Origin: Deltaproteobacteria bacterium
GTDB taxonomy: Bacteria; Myxococcota_A; Polyangia; Polyangiales; Polyangiaceae
Assembly (NCBI GenBank): GCA_016218915.1
Contig: JACRCQ010000003.1
Coordinates: 1 to 59,554, forward strand
DNA: 59,554 nucleotides
Direction: 5' to 3'
Of the stretch, positions 32,796 to 40,726 are shown piece by piece. Numbering within the stretch: position 1 is the first letter of the stretch; each line of letters starts with the position of its first letter. The notes beneath the pieces are model-generated. The model ran no database searches and was not told the DNA's origin. It saw only the letters and a program-made list of their open reading frames with translations. Both the position numbers and the translations under genes were made by a program.

Positions 32796-33686
32796 GTGGC
32801 ACAACAACCCCCCCAGCAGTACAGGTTCGCCCAGGACTTGCCCCAGCACGCCCACGAACGCCTGTGGGCGATGCGCCAGCACCACTTCTTCACCAGCGAC
32901 CTGTCGGTGAACGAATTCCTGCTGGTCAAGGAGGTCGGCTTCCATCCCCTCGGGCTGGTGATGGGCAGCAGCATCTTCCACATCGGCACCCAGATGGTGC
33001 GCCCTGGGGTCAGCGAAGAGCTGACCACGATGACCCAGGCGTTGTACCACTCACGCGAGCTGGCGATGGCACGGCTCGAAGAAGAAGCCTACGAGCTCGG
33101 TGCCGATGGAGTCGTAGCGGTCCGTCTGACGGTGAACCTGCACGCCTGGGGGGCGAACATCATCGAGTTCCTCACCATCGGAACCGCCGTGAAAGCAGAG
33201 ACTGCCGGTAACTGGCGTGCTCCGGACGACAAGCCGTTCACGAGCGACCTGTCTGGCCAGGACTTCTGGACGCTGCTGCATGCTGGCTACCGCCCGCTCG
33301 GCTTCGTCATGGGCAACTGCGTCTACTACGTCGGGCAGACGATGCCCCAGCAGGGCTTTCAGCAGCAGATGCAAGGCTATCCCCAACAGATGCAGGGTTA
33401 TCCGCAGCAGATGCAAGGCTATCCCCAGCAGCAGCAGGTGCAGAACCAGGAGCTGACCGGGCCCACGCAAGCGCTCTACGACGCGCGTGAGCTTGCCATG
33501 GAGCGCATGCAGGCCGAAGCAGAAGGGCTGCAGGCTCACGGCATCGTCGGCGTGACCGTCGAAGAGACCAACCACACCTGGGGCCCCACGGTGCTGGAGT
33601 TCAGCGCCGTGGGCACGGCCGTGGTCGCGATCCGCGACGACCACCACATTGCGCAGCCGACGCTCGTGCTTTCGGTGAACGAATGA
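32796..33686 (+). CDS. Double YbjQ-like domain protein 1
   Basis: The protein is 296 aa from a GTG at 32796; an upstream in-frame ATG at 32664 overlaps the divergent gene and gives a Pro/Arg-rich tail, so it is not favoured. It has two YbjQ (heavy-metal-binding, UPF0145)-like domains. Domain 1 (about 30-130) has 'FTSDLSVNEFLL', 'LGLVMGSSIFHIG' and 'SRELAMARLEEEAYELGADGVVAVR', then 'IEFLTIGTAV'. Domain 2 (about 145-290) has the same order with 'FVMGNCVYYVG' and 'LEFSAVGTAVVAI'. A Gln-rich repeat splits domain 2. The YbjQ family is usually one domain of about 105 aa, and its role is poorly known. The stop overlaps gene 2 by 4 bp. Confidence 0.85.
   Translation: MAQQPPQQYRFAQDLPQHAHERLWAMRQHHFFTSDLSVNEFLLVKEVGFHPLGLVMGSSIFHIGTQMVRPGVSEELTTMTQALYHSRELAMARLEEEAYELGADGVVAVRLTVNLHAWGANIIEFLTIGTAVKAETAGNWRAPDDKPFTSDLSGQDFWTLLHAGYRPLGFVMGNCVYYVGQTMPQQGFQQQMQGYPQQMQGYPQQMQGYPQQQQVQNQELTGPTQALYDARELAMERMQAEAEGLQAHGIVGVTVEETNHTWGPTVLEFSAVGTAVVAIRDDHHIAQPTLVLSVNE
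33366..33428 (+). repeat. Three 21-bp tandem repeats (QMQGYPQ) inside the first YbjQ gene
   Basis: Three consecutive in-frame units encode Gln-Met-Gln-Gly-Tyr-Pro-Gln, at 33366-33386, 33387-33407 and 33408-33428, with only silent or near-silent changes. Further Gln codons follow. The insert lies in the second YbjQ-like domain and resembles a low-complexity Q/Y linker. Confidence 0.85.
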
Positions 33687-34687
33687 TACCGCAGGGACGC
33701 CATCCTCCCCTGGATCTGAACGCAAGCCTGGCGCGCGTGGCCCAGGGCGGCATCCCGCTGCGTGCGCAGGAACGCCTCGCCGAAGAAGCAGGGCCGAACC
33801 GTCGCCTGTTCACCAGCGACCTGTCGGTCAGCGAGTTCCTGCTCGCGCGCGATGCGCACTGCGAGCCGATCTCCCAGGTGATGGGAAGCTCGATCTTCCA
33901 CGTGGGCCAGATCGCGGACTACAAGGGGTCCACCGGGGAGATCGCGGTCATCTCCGACGCCCACCGGCAGGTGCGGCATCGTGCGCTCTCCCGCCTCTTC
34001 CAGGAGGCGATCTACGTGGGCGCCGATGCGGTGATCGGGGCGCGGCTCAAGGAGCGCATGATCACCATGGGGCAGCGGGGCAAGGGTGGCGACGACGGAG
34101 GGGAGGTGCTGGAGTTCACGGTCGTGGGCACGGCCGTGCGCGCTCCCTGGATCACGCACGCTCCCGGACATCCGATCGTAACGGACCTGTCCGGGCAGGA
34201 TCTGTGGGCATTGGCGCAGGACGGCTACGAGCCTTGCGGCTTCCTGTTCGAGTTCTGCCAATACCACGTATGGCACGTTACCAGCGAGTTCGTGGGCGTG
34301 GGCGAGCTGGGAAAGGCCTACAATGGTATCGAGACCGCGCGCAACATCGTGGGGCGCAAGGTCTTCGAGCAGGCCCGCTACTTCCAGGCCGAGTTCGTGG
34401 TGGGCAGCGACATCAGCCTCGAGGTCAAGGAAGTGCCCTGCGGATTCAACAACTGCGAGCTCAACGACATGGACGTCAAGGTGAGCTGGTTCGGCACCGG
34501 GATTCGACGGATTCCCGGGGCAGCGCAGCGGGTCCAGGCCGATGTGCCCCCGTTGATCCTGTCGATGATGCCGATCGGTCGCCACCAGGATGTGAAGCTC
34601 GAGGTCGAGGACGACGCGGACGACATCGAGCGTGCAGCCGAAGAAGCCGAGGAGATCGCGCTCGAGATCGATGAGGGGATCACGTGA
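33683..34687 (+). CDS. Double YbjQ-like domain protein 2
   Basis: The protein is 334 aa with ATGA overlap with gene 1. Domain 1 (about 42-155) is clear: 'FTSDLSVSEFLLARDAHCEPISQVMGSSIFHVG', 'HRALSRLFQEAIYVGADAVIGARL', 'LEFTVVGTAVRAP'. Domain 2 (about 165-290) is the most diverged of the set: 'LSGQDLWALAQDGYEPCGFLFEFCQYHV', 'GRKVFEQARYFQAEFVVGSDISLEV', 'KVSWFGTGIRRI'. The C-terminal 30 residues are a strongly acidic helix ('DDADDIERAAEEAEEIALEI') that the other three lack. It may be an interaction or regulatory tail. Confidence 0.85.
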   Translation: MIPQGRHPPLDLNASLARVAQGGIPLRAQERLAEEAGPNRRLFTSDLSVSEFLLARDAHCEPISQVMGSSIFHVGQIADYKGSTGEIAVISDAHRQVRHRALSRLFQEAIYVGADAVIGARLKERMITMGQRGKGGDDGGEVLEFTVVGTAVRAPWITHAPGHPIVTDLSGQDLWALAQDGYEPCGFLFEFCQYHVWHVTSEFVGVGELGKAYNGIETARNIVGRKVFEQARYFQAEFVVGSDISLEVKEVPCGFNNCELNDMDVKVSWFGTGIRRIPGAAQRVQADVPPLILSMMPIGRHQDVKLEVEDDADDIERAAEEAEEIALEIDEGIT

Positions 34688-35784
34688 GCCAGGGCAAGCC
34701 TGAGGTGCTTCATCCGGATCTTCCGGTCCATGCGCGCGAGCGCCTGGCCTTGATGCGCAAGCACAAGCTCTTCACGAGCGATCTGTCGGTCAACGAGTTC
34801 CTGCTGGTCAAGGAGGCGGGGTTCGAGCCACTCGGCCTGGTGATGGGCAGCTCGATCTACCAGATTGCGCCCACGTTCCCCGCGCTCGCCCCGAACCAGC
34901 CTGGATGCGAGATGACCGACATGACGCGCGCGCTGTACCACGCGCGAGAGCTGGCCATGAACCGCATGGAGGAGGAGGCTGACGAGCTGGGCGGCGACGG
35001 CATCGTCGGCGTGCGCCTGCTCGTCAATCTCACCACGGATCCCTGGCGCCAGATGTGGGGCAGATACCGGCAATGGCAGGACTGGGCTCGAAGCGTGGGC
35101 TGGTCCGTGCGCTCCACGGTGCTGGGCATGAACTGGGCCTCCCAGTGGCAGCCGCTCGCATGGGCGCAATGGGCCGGATGGTGCCAGTCCATGGGATGGG
35201 CGCCGCAGCCACCCCCCTGGACCCTGCCCAGCCCCGAAGACCCGGCCATGTACGCTCTCGGCCCGAATGTCGTGGAGTTCATCGCCGTGGGCACGGCCGT
35301 GCGCCACATCGGCGGCGAGAGCTTCAAGAACAAGGCAGGAAAGCCGTTCCAGTCGGAGCTGACCGGCCAGGACTTCTGGACGTTGATCCGGTCCGGCTAC
35401 AGGCCTGTCGGGTTCGTGATGGGCAATTGCGTATTCTACATTCCGCCGGCCTTGATGGCCGCGCCTGCCCAGCAGACCGTGGAGCTGACGTCGTATACCC
35501 ACGGGCTCTACGACGCACGGGAGCTCGCCATCGAGCGTCTGCAGGACGAGGCCGAAGCGCTCGGCGCCACCGGAATCGTGGGCGTCACCGTGGCCGAGCG
35601 TCAGCATTCCTTCCGTGCCATGCCCTGGAATGTAGGCAACGCCGCATTGACCTCAGGCGAGATGATCGAGCTGTTCGTGATCGGCACCGCCGTGGTTCCG
35701 ATGAAGGTCGACGGCGAGCCGCCCAAAGCGCGAATGGTCCTCACTGTCAACGAGCGGGCCGTACGAGGTGGGGAGGGAGAATGA
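34684..35784 (+). CDS. Double YbjQ-like domain protein 3 with Trp-rich insert
   Basis: The protein is 366 aa from GTG 34684 (GTGA overlap with gene 2). Domain 1 (about 27-120, then 193-205) is interrupted by an insert of about 60 residues (120-182) with 12 tryptophans, for example 'WGRYRQWQDWARSVGW'. The domain then resumes with 'VVEFIAVGTAV'. Domain 2 (about 218-350) has 'LTGQDFWTLIRSGYRPVGFVMGNCVFYIP', 'ARELAIERLQDEAEALGATGIVGVTV' and 'IELFVIGTAVVPM'. It is soluble by sequence, but the Trp-rich insert could be membrane-interfacial or a ligand-binding loop. Confidence 0.85.
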   Translation: MSQGKPEVLHPDLPVHARERLALMRKHKLFTSDLSVNEFLLVKEAGFEPLGLVMGSSIYQIAPTFPALAPNQPGCEMTDMTRALYHARELAMNRMEEEADELGGDGIVGVRLLVNLTTDPWRQMWGRYRQWQDWARSVGWSVRSTVLGMNWASQWQPLAWAQWAGWCQSMGWAPQPPPWTLPSPEDPAMYALGPNVVEFIAVGTAVRHIGGESFKNKAGKPFQSELTGQDFWTLIRSGYRPVGFVMGNCVFYIPPALMAAPAQQTVELTSYTHGLYDARELAIERLQDEAEALGATGIVGVTVAERQHSFRAMPWNVGNAALTSGEMIELFVIGTAVVPMKVDGEPPKARMVLTVNERAVRGGEGE

Positions 35785-36665
35785 TTCAGCGTCCGGTTCC
35801 TTCCCTCAGCGATCTGTCGGTGACCGAATTCCTCACCCTGTCACGGGCGGGGTTCCTGCCGCACGGGCTCGTGATCGGCTCGAGCGTGTTCAATGCCGGT
35901 CAGTTCACCCAGGACTTCAAGGGCTTCTGGGATGCGCTTTCCTCGGCTTTCTCCGGGGCGGCACCGCAATATGACACCCGCGAAGCCGCGCAGCTGAGCC
36001 AGTCGATGCGTGCCGCTCGAGCGCTCGCCATCCACCGCATGCACCTGCAGGCTTCGCACTTCGGTGCCGAAGGAGTCGTCGGCGTGCGACTGTCCGTGGA
36101 GCACCACCAGTGGCGCGGCGGCAACCAGGTCGCGAAGTTCGTCGCCCTCGGCACTGCCATCGGCTTTGACCCGAGCCACGCTCCGGCTGAGTTCCGCCAG
36201 TCTCCCTGCTTGCGCCTTGCCAATGGGGAGCCGTTCACGAGCAGCCTCGCAGGCCAGGACTTCGTGAGCCTCCTTCGCGCAGGATACCGTCCTGTCACCG
36301 TCGCCACAGGCACGTGCGTCTACCAGATCGACGCGCGCGACGCTGCCCGCTATGCGGGATACAACGCGGAGATGGTCCAGTACACGCAGGCCTTCATCGA
36401 TGCGCGCGAGACCGCCATGGCCCGGCTCCAGTACGACCTTTTCCAGGAATGGCCTGCAGGACATCCGGATTGCCCGATTGGCCTCGTCGGCATGACCGTG
36501 ACCGAAACCGTCTACGGTGGACGAGGCTCGGGACGCCGCTACCAGGGCCCCCCTGTGGTGGAGTTCAGCGCCGTCGGTACGGCGATCGCCCCGCTGCACC
36601 CCAATGACCCGCGAAGAGCCAAGACCCGGCCCAAGCCATTCACAGCCGTGCCGCTCGACAAGTAA
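35781..36665 (+). CDS. Double YbjQ-like domain protein 4
   Basis: The protein is 294 aa. ATG 35781 overlaps the gene 3 stop (ATGA) and follows a gggagg ribosome-binding site. It lacks the N-terminal extension of the others and begins at once with domain 1 ('LSDLSVTEFLTLSRAGFLPHGLVIGSSVFNAG', 'ARALAIHRMHLQASHFGAEGVVGVRL'). Domain 2 (about 150-285) has 'FTSSLAGQDFVSLLRAGYRPVTVATGTCVYQI', 'ARETAMARLQYDLF' and 'VEFSAVGTAIAPL'. It is the last gene of the four-gene set; its stop is 3 bp from the convergent PilZ-protein gene. Confidence 0.85.
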   Translation: MIQRPVPSLSDLSVTEFLTLSRAGFLPHGLVIGSSVFNAGQFTQDFKGFWDALSSAFSGAAPQYDTREAAQLSQSMRAARALAIHRMHLQASHFGAEGVVGVRLSVEHHQWRGGNQVAKFVALGTAIGFDPSHAPAEFRQSPCLRLANGEPFTSSLAGQDFVSLLRAGYRPVTVATGTCVYQIDARDAARYAGYNAEMVQYTQAFIDARETAMARLQYDLFQEWPAGHPDCPIGLVGMTVTETVYGGRGSGRRYQGPPVVEFSAVGTAIAPLHPNDPRRAKTRPKPFTAVPLDK

Positions 36666-36667
36666 AG

Positions 36668-38302
36668 TCAGGGCGCGCGATCGGGAGTTGCGGTCGCGCG
36701 CGGTGCGATCGATTGCGTGGGCGCCGGGGAGGCGGTGCTGGCAGCAGGGAATGGGGCGGGCTGCATGACCGCAGTGGGTTTGAGCAGGGCGTAGGCTGCG
36801 GCAGCGCCTGCGCAGAAGAGCAACGCTCCCCCAGCGATCATGACGAGCAGACGTCGGGGGCGTCTGTCGCGCGCAGAGGCCACTTCAGGCGCGCTTGGCT
36901 TGGCAGGCGCTGGATCAGCGTAGACCAGGGGGAGGGAAGGCGGATCCGACGGCCGAGGCGAGCTGCCTTCGCGGGCAGGCTGCGGAGGCGGAGCTGCAGG
37001 CTGCGCAGCAGGCTGCGCTGCAGGTTGCGCTGCGGGTTGCACTGCGGGTTGCGCTGCGGGTTGCGCTGCGGGTTGCGCTGCAGGTTGTGCTGCGGGTTGT
37101 GCTGCGGGTTGTGCTGCAGGTTGGGCTGCGGGAGCTGCCTCTACCGGGTCGACCACGCTGTCGCGCAGCGTCTCCTCCAGAAGGTCCTCCAGCCTGTGAC
37201 GCTTGCGCGCCGAGGAGACGAGCCGTTCGACGGATCTGGCCCAGAGCTCTACCCCGTCGCCGAGGCCGCACGAGATCTGCACGCCGAATCCAGGCGGCGT
37301 GAGCGCGAACTTGCCCGGGCTGAACGGACGCGTCCAGGCGATCTCGCCTTGCAGACGCACCCTGCGCTCCGAGCCTGGGGGACGGAGCTCGATCCAGACC
37401 GACTTGCACGATGGCGGCGCGAGAGTCCGGACGAACACGCCGTTGGTGCTGACGTTGTAGGTGAATCCGAGATCGTCTTCATCGCCTCCGGCCTCCCGGA
37501 AGGCGACTACCGTGCCGTGCAGCAGGCGCGGGGTCATGCGCTTCGAGGTCTGCTGCGGACAGAGCATCTCGTTGGACAGGAAGAGCAGGCTCTCCGGGGG
37601 CATGCTCGCGCTGACCGTCAAGGCCCGATCCACTCCAGGTACCGGATCAACGCCCGCGGCCACATCGCGCTCGATGTCGGTGATGAGCCACACCGCCGAC
37701 ACGCCCCCAGATCTTCGAGCCCCCTCGATCATCGCGTCCGGCGTGCCCATCTCTGCGCTCGCCACCACCAGCCTGGTATCCGGATCCTGCGAGTAGTGGT
37801 CCAGGGATCTACGGTCGATCGCGAAGCGGACCTCGTAGCCAGCGCTCATCAACGTGCGGCCGATCACCGAGCACCGGTCGTGGTCGCGATCCGCGACCAG
37901 GGCACGCCCACGATCCGGCGGAGGGTGGAACGACTGCTCCATGGGCACGGCCCGAAGGCGGACCAGGAGCGAATCGCGAGCCGCGATGGAGACGACGTCG
38001 TCCGCGCCCGCTGCGAAAAGCTTCGACATCGCGTCGTCGGTGATCACCCGCGCCAGACCGATGATAGGGACGGTGGCGAGCGCCTTCTTCGCCCTGACCC
38101 GAAGGCAGAGCGAGTGGGCCTTGGCCACGGAAGTGTCGAAGAGCACGACCCGGGGGTCGTTGGACTCGAGCCACTGCAGCGCAGCATCGAGCCCGTCGAA
38201 CACGGCCAGCTCGAACGACGTCTCCTTCGCAAAGGCTTCAAAGCGTTTGCGCCGCTCCGGATGCAAGTTGCCGAGCGCGAGGATGGTACGATGGCGCGGC
38301 AT
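36668..38302 (-). CDS. Two receiver-like domains, PilZ domain, PAAQ repeats and C-terminal TM
   Basis: The protein is 544 aa. Residues 6-115 and 130-245 resemble receiver domains; the first has 'VVLFDTSVAKA' at the phospho-acceptor position, and the second looks degenerate. Residues 265-375 form a PilZ-type domain ('RRVRLQGEIAWTRPFSPGKFALTPPGFGVQI'), although a full RxxxR/DxSxxG c-di-GMP motif is not obvious. Residues 391-437 are a PAAQ tandem repeat. A single TM helix lies at about 485-507, leaving a Pro/Thr/Ala-rich tail outside. It could link signalling to the envelope, possibly with the chemosensory operon divergent from it. Confidence 0.8.
   Translation of the reverse strand: MPRHRTILALGNLHPERRKRFEAFAKETSFELAVFDGLDAALQWLESNDPRVVLFDTSVAKAHSLCLRVRAKKALATVPIIGLARVITDDAMSKLFAAGADDVVSIAARDSLLVRLRAVPMEQSFHPPPDRGRALVADRDHDRCSVIGRTLMSAGYEVRFAIDRRSLDHYSQDPDTRLVVASAEMGTPDAMIEGARRSGGVSAVWLITDIERDVAAGVDPVPGVDRALTVSASMPPESLLFLSNEMLCPQQTSKRMTPRLLHGTVVAFREAGGDEDDLGFTYNVSTNGVFVRTLAPPSCKSVWIELRPPGSERRVRLQGEIAWTRPFSPGKFALTPPGFGVQISCGLGDGVELWARSVERLVSSARKRHRLEDLLEETLRDSVVDPVEAAPAAQPAAQPAAQPAAQPAAQPAAQPAAQPAVQPAAQPAAQPAAQPAAPPPQPAREGSSPRPSDPPSLPLVYADPAPAKPSAPEVASARDRRPRRLLVMIAGGALLFCAGAAAAYALLKPTAVMQPAPFPAASTASPAPTQSIAPRATATPDRAP
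36993..37129. repeat. 12-bp coding tandem repeat (PAAQ)
   Basis: About eleven near-identical 12-bp units (forward strand gctgcgggttgc type) encode repeats of Pro-Ala-Ala-Gln on the reverse strand, with one Ala-to-Val variant. Such a run is liable to slip and vary in copy number. Confidence 0.85.
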
Positions 38303-38596
38303 GTTCGCGATGCCGATGGTAGTCGAAAGCTGAAACCCGACGCAGCGAATTCTTGACGGGCTGCAGGGGCCGGGCGCAGGGCGAGGTAGGCCTGCAGCGC
38401 TATGCGCTCGGCTTCAATGCTGTAGTGACCCTGGTCCTCATTGGGGCGAGGACTTTTCAAACCTGCAATCGCGCGGATGCCTGTCGTTCAGTTCTGCATT
38501 CCTAGGCCCACGTCGTACGAGGCGTTTCGGCGGCAGGATACTCCGGGCGCACGCAGAAATCCCCCCAAATCCGCTCGCGACTGCAATGCGGTTTCG

Positions 38597-38612
38597 TGGT
38601 GCGAAGTTTGCA
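38597..38612 (+). promoter_or_regulatory. Sigma-54-like promoter for the chemosensory operon
   Basis: TGGTGCGAAGTTTGCA has GG-N10-GC spacing, an exact TTGCA -12 element and TGG..CG at -24 (two mismatches to TGGCACG). The start is predicted near 38624, giving a 170-nt leader to the MCP gene at 38796. Confidence 0.5.
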
Positions 38613-38670
38613 CGATTGAGGCGTTGCTCAGTCCCAGAATTCCGGGAAATGTGTGCCGCTCGGGATTCAG

Positions 38671-38695
38671 GGGCCGGTCTTATCTTTTCCGGCCC
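38671..38695 (+). other. Leader hairpin before the MCP gene
   Basis: GGGCCGG and CCGGCCC form a perfect 7-bp stem around an 11-nt pyrimidine-rich loop. It lies inside the predicted leader, about 100 nt before the ATG. It could be an attenuator, a processing site or a protein site. Confidence 0.35.
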
Positions 38696-38795
38696 GCGGG
38701 CCGTTTGAGCAACGCGAAGGACCGATCAGCGTCCCGTCCGCCCTCGTTCGGACTTCCCATCCATGGCTGCCGTGCCCGAAGGAGACACCCACAGC

Positions 38796-40265
38796 ATGCT
38801 CGAATCTTGGACCGTCGGAAGAAGGCTTGCCGTCGGCTTCGCCGTCGTCACCCTCCTCACCATCGTGGCGAGCTTCGCGGGAATCGTCGCGCTGCGCCTG
38901 GTCGTGGCCGACAAGGATGCGGTCATCACCGTCGACTGGGAGCGTCGCCTCGCCGTCGAAGAGATGCGGGTGAAGCGCGAGCAACGGGCCAAGGCGGTAC
39001 GCAGCTACCTCATTACCAAGCATGACAAGTTCGCCAAGGAGATCATCAAGTACCGTGACGAGATGATTTCTGCGGAAACCCGTCTGCGGGATTCCTCTGT
39101 GTCGCCTGACGAGCGCAAGCTGATCGACGTGGTGATCCGCGCCAACGCGGACATGCAGGCGGCATGGGATGCGCTCGTGGCCGAGCGCAAGTCAGGCGTG
39201 CCGCTGGAATCCATGATCGACGTGTTCGAAAAGAACCAGGACTACGTCAAGGCGCTGAACGATGCCTTGTCCGCCCTGGCGACATGGGAAGACAAGCACC
39301 TGCAGGCCAACTCTCAAGGGGCCAGCGCTGCTTCGGCAAAGGCACAGTGGGCCCTCGGAATCCTTGCTCTGCTCGCCGCGTCGCTGGCCGGCACGATCAG
39401 CTGGCGGCTCAGCCGCAACCTCGTGCAGCGTGTCGGGCGCGTCATCCAGGACGTCCAGAGCTCTTCGGCCGAGCTGCAGGCCGCTGCCACGCAGCAGTCT
39501 TCCAGCTCCCAGCAGCTCGCGGCCACCACGAGCGAGGTGAGCACCACCATGCGTGAGCTGCTCGCGACCTCTCGGCAGATCGCAGAGAGCGCCCAGCGCG
39601 TGGTCCAGATCGCGCAGGAGACCGGCGCCGCAGCTCGGGCGGGCGACTCCACCGGCCAGCGCGCCAACCAGTCGATCGTGGCCATCCGTGAGCAGGTCGA
39701 CGTGATCGTGGGGCACATGCTGGATCTCGGCCGCAAGTCCCAGCAGATCGGCTCGATGCTCGATCTGATCAACGAGCTGGCCGAGCAGACCAACATCCTG
39801 TCCATCAATGCCACCATCGAAGCCGCAGGCGCGGGAGAGCATGGCAAGCGCTTCGCCGTGGTCGCGGACGAGGTCCGACGCCTGGCAGACCGCGTCGCTG
39901 GCTCCTCTCGCGAGATCAGGAAGCTCGTCGAGGAGATCCAGGAAGCCTCGAACACCACGGTCATGGCCACGGAAGATGGGCGCAAGGCCGTGGACGCAGG
40001 CGGAAAGCAGTTCACGGACGTCTTGTCTTCGTTCGAGAAGATCGGCCAGCGCGTTGGGGTCACGACCGAAGCCGCACGTGAGATCGAGCTCAGCACCAAG
40101 CAGCAGAGCACCGCAGTCGAGCAGGTCAACGTGGCCATCAACAACGTCGCACAGGCCGCCAAGGAGACCGAGTCGAGCACCGGCCAGACGCTCGCGACCG
40201 CAGCCCAGCTCGCAACCGTCTCGGAGAGGCTCGCGCGTCTGATCCGCCATCGGGAAGAGCTCTGA
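38796..40265 (+). CDS. Methyl-accepting chemotaxis protein
   Basis: The protein is 489 aa. The start at 38796 follows aaggag; ATG 38763 is an in-frame alternative. TM1 (about 9-35) and TM2 (about 183-203) flank a roughly 145-residue helical periplasmic sensor of the four-helix-bundle type. No clear HAMP follows. The cytoplasmic signalling domain has its hairpin tip at about 325-366 ('[19 protein letters not shown]', '[14 protein letters not shown]'), with two departures from the commonest sequence (SINAT for ALNAA). There is no C-terminal CheR-docking pentapeptide. It is the receptor of the che operon. Confidence 0.92.
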   Translation: MLESWTVGRRLAVGFAVVTLLTIVASFAGIVALRLVVADKDAVITVDWERRLAVEEMRVKREQRAKAVRSYLITKHDKFAKEIIKYRDEMISAETRLRDSSVSPDERKLIDVVIRANADMQAAWDALVAERKSGVPLESMIDVFEKNQDYVKALNDALSALATWEDKHLQANSQGASAASAKAQWALGILALLAASLAGTISWRLSRNLVQRVGRVIQDVQSSSAELQAAATQQSSSSQQLAATTSEVSTTMRELLATSRQIAESAQRVVQIAQETGAAARAGDSTGQRANQSIVAIREQVDVIVGHMLDLGRKSQQIGSMLDLINELAEQTNILSINATIEAAGAGEHGKRFAVVADEVRRLADRVAGSSREIRKLVEEIQEASNTTVMATEDGRKAVDAGGKQFTDVLSSFEKIGQRVGVTTEAAREIELSTKQQSTAVEQVNVAINNVAQAAKETESSTGQTLATAAQLATVSERLARLIRHREEL

Positions 40266-40267
40266 AC

Positions 40268-40726
40268 ATGGGCGAGGATTCGCGCGTCAGCACCCTCGTG
40301 GTACGCGCGCAGAACCGTTTCTGCGCGCTGCCCGTCGACCGCGTCGTCGAGACCTTCCGTCCGACGCTCGTGGAACCGGTCGCCGGCGTCCCGGACCTCG
40401 TGCTCGGCGTGTCGGTCATTCGAGGGGAGACCGTTCCGGTCGTGAGCCTCGCAGCGCTGCTTGGGTTGCCCGCTGCCGGCGTGCGAGCGCGATTCGTCAC
40501 GGTTCGCACGGACGGCGCGGTCGTGGCGCTCGCGGTCGACGAGGCAGTCGGCGTCCTCCGATTCGACCCCGACGAGCTGTCGAAAGTCCCGGCCCTGCTC
40601 AAGGAGGCAACCAAGCACGTCCACGCCATCGCTGTGATGGACGGAAAGCTCCTGTCCTTTCTCGAGTGCTCCCATCTGCTCGACAAGGAGCTGGTGGAGC
40701 GCCTGCTCGCGGAGGGCTGGACGTGA
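40268..40726 (+). CDS. cheW: CheW-like coupling protein 1
   Basis: The protein is 152 aa, matching single-domain CheW. It couples the receptor to the kinase in the sensory array. The CheW beta-barrel pattern is clear: 'LVVRAQNRFCALPVDRVVETFRP', 'GVSVIRGETVPVVSLAALLG', 'VALAVDEAVGVLRF' and the final 'AVMDGKLLSFLECSHLL'. It follows the MCP by 2 bp and overlaps CheR by 4 bp (GTGA). Confidence 0.9.
   Translation: MGEDSRVSTLVVRAQNRFCALPVDRVVETFRPTLVEPVAGVPDLVLGVSVIRGETVPVVSLAALLGLPAAGVRARFVTVRTDGAVVALAVDEAVGVLRFDPDELSKVPALLKEATKHVHAIAVMDGKLLSFLECSHLLDKELVERLLAEGWT

Larger units (their letters stand above)
38303..38795. other. Long intergenic region before the chemosensory operon
   Basis: This 493-bp stretch holds no supported gene. 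It contains a sigma-54-like site (38597-38612), a hairpin (38671-38695) and, on the reverse strand, TACCAT at 38321-38316, 13 bp before the PilZ-protein ATG. The rest shows nothing I can name. Confidence 0.5.

Noticed and set aside
36993..37129. CRISPR or regulatory repeat array
   Set aside because: The units are 12 bp without spacers and encode PAAQ in the frame of the PilZ-domain protein.
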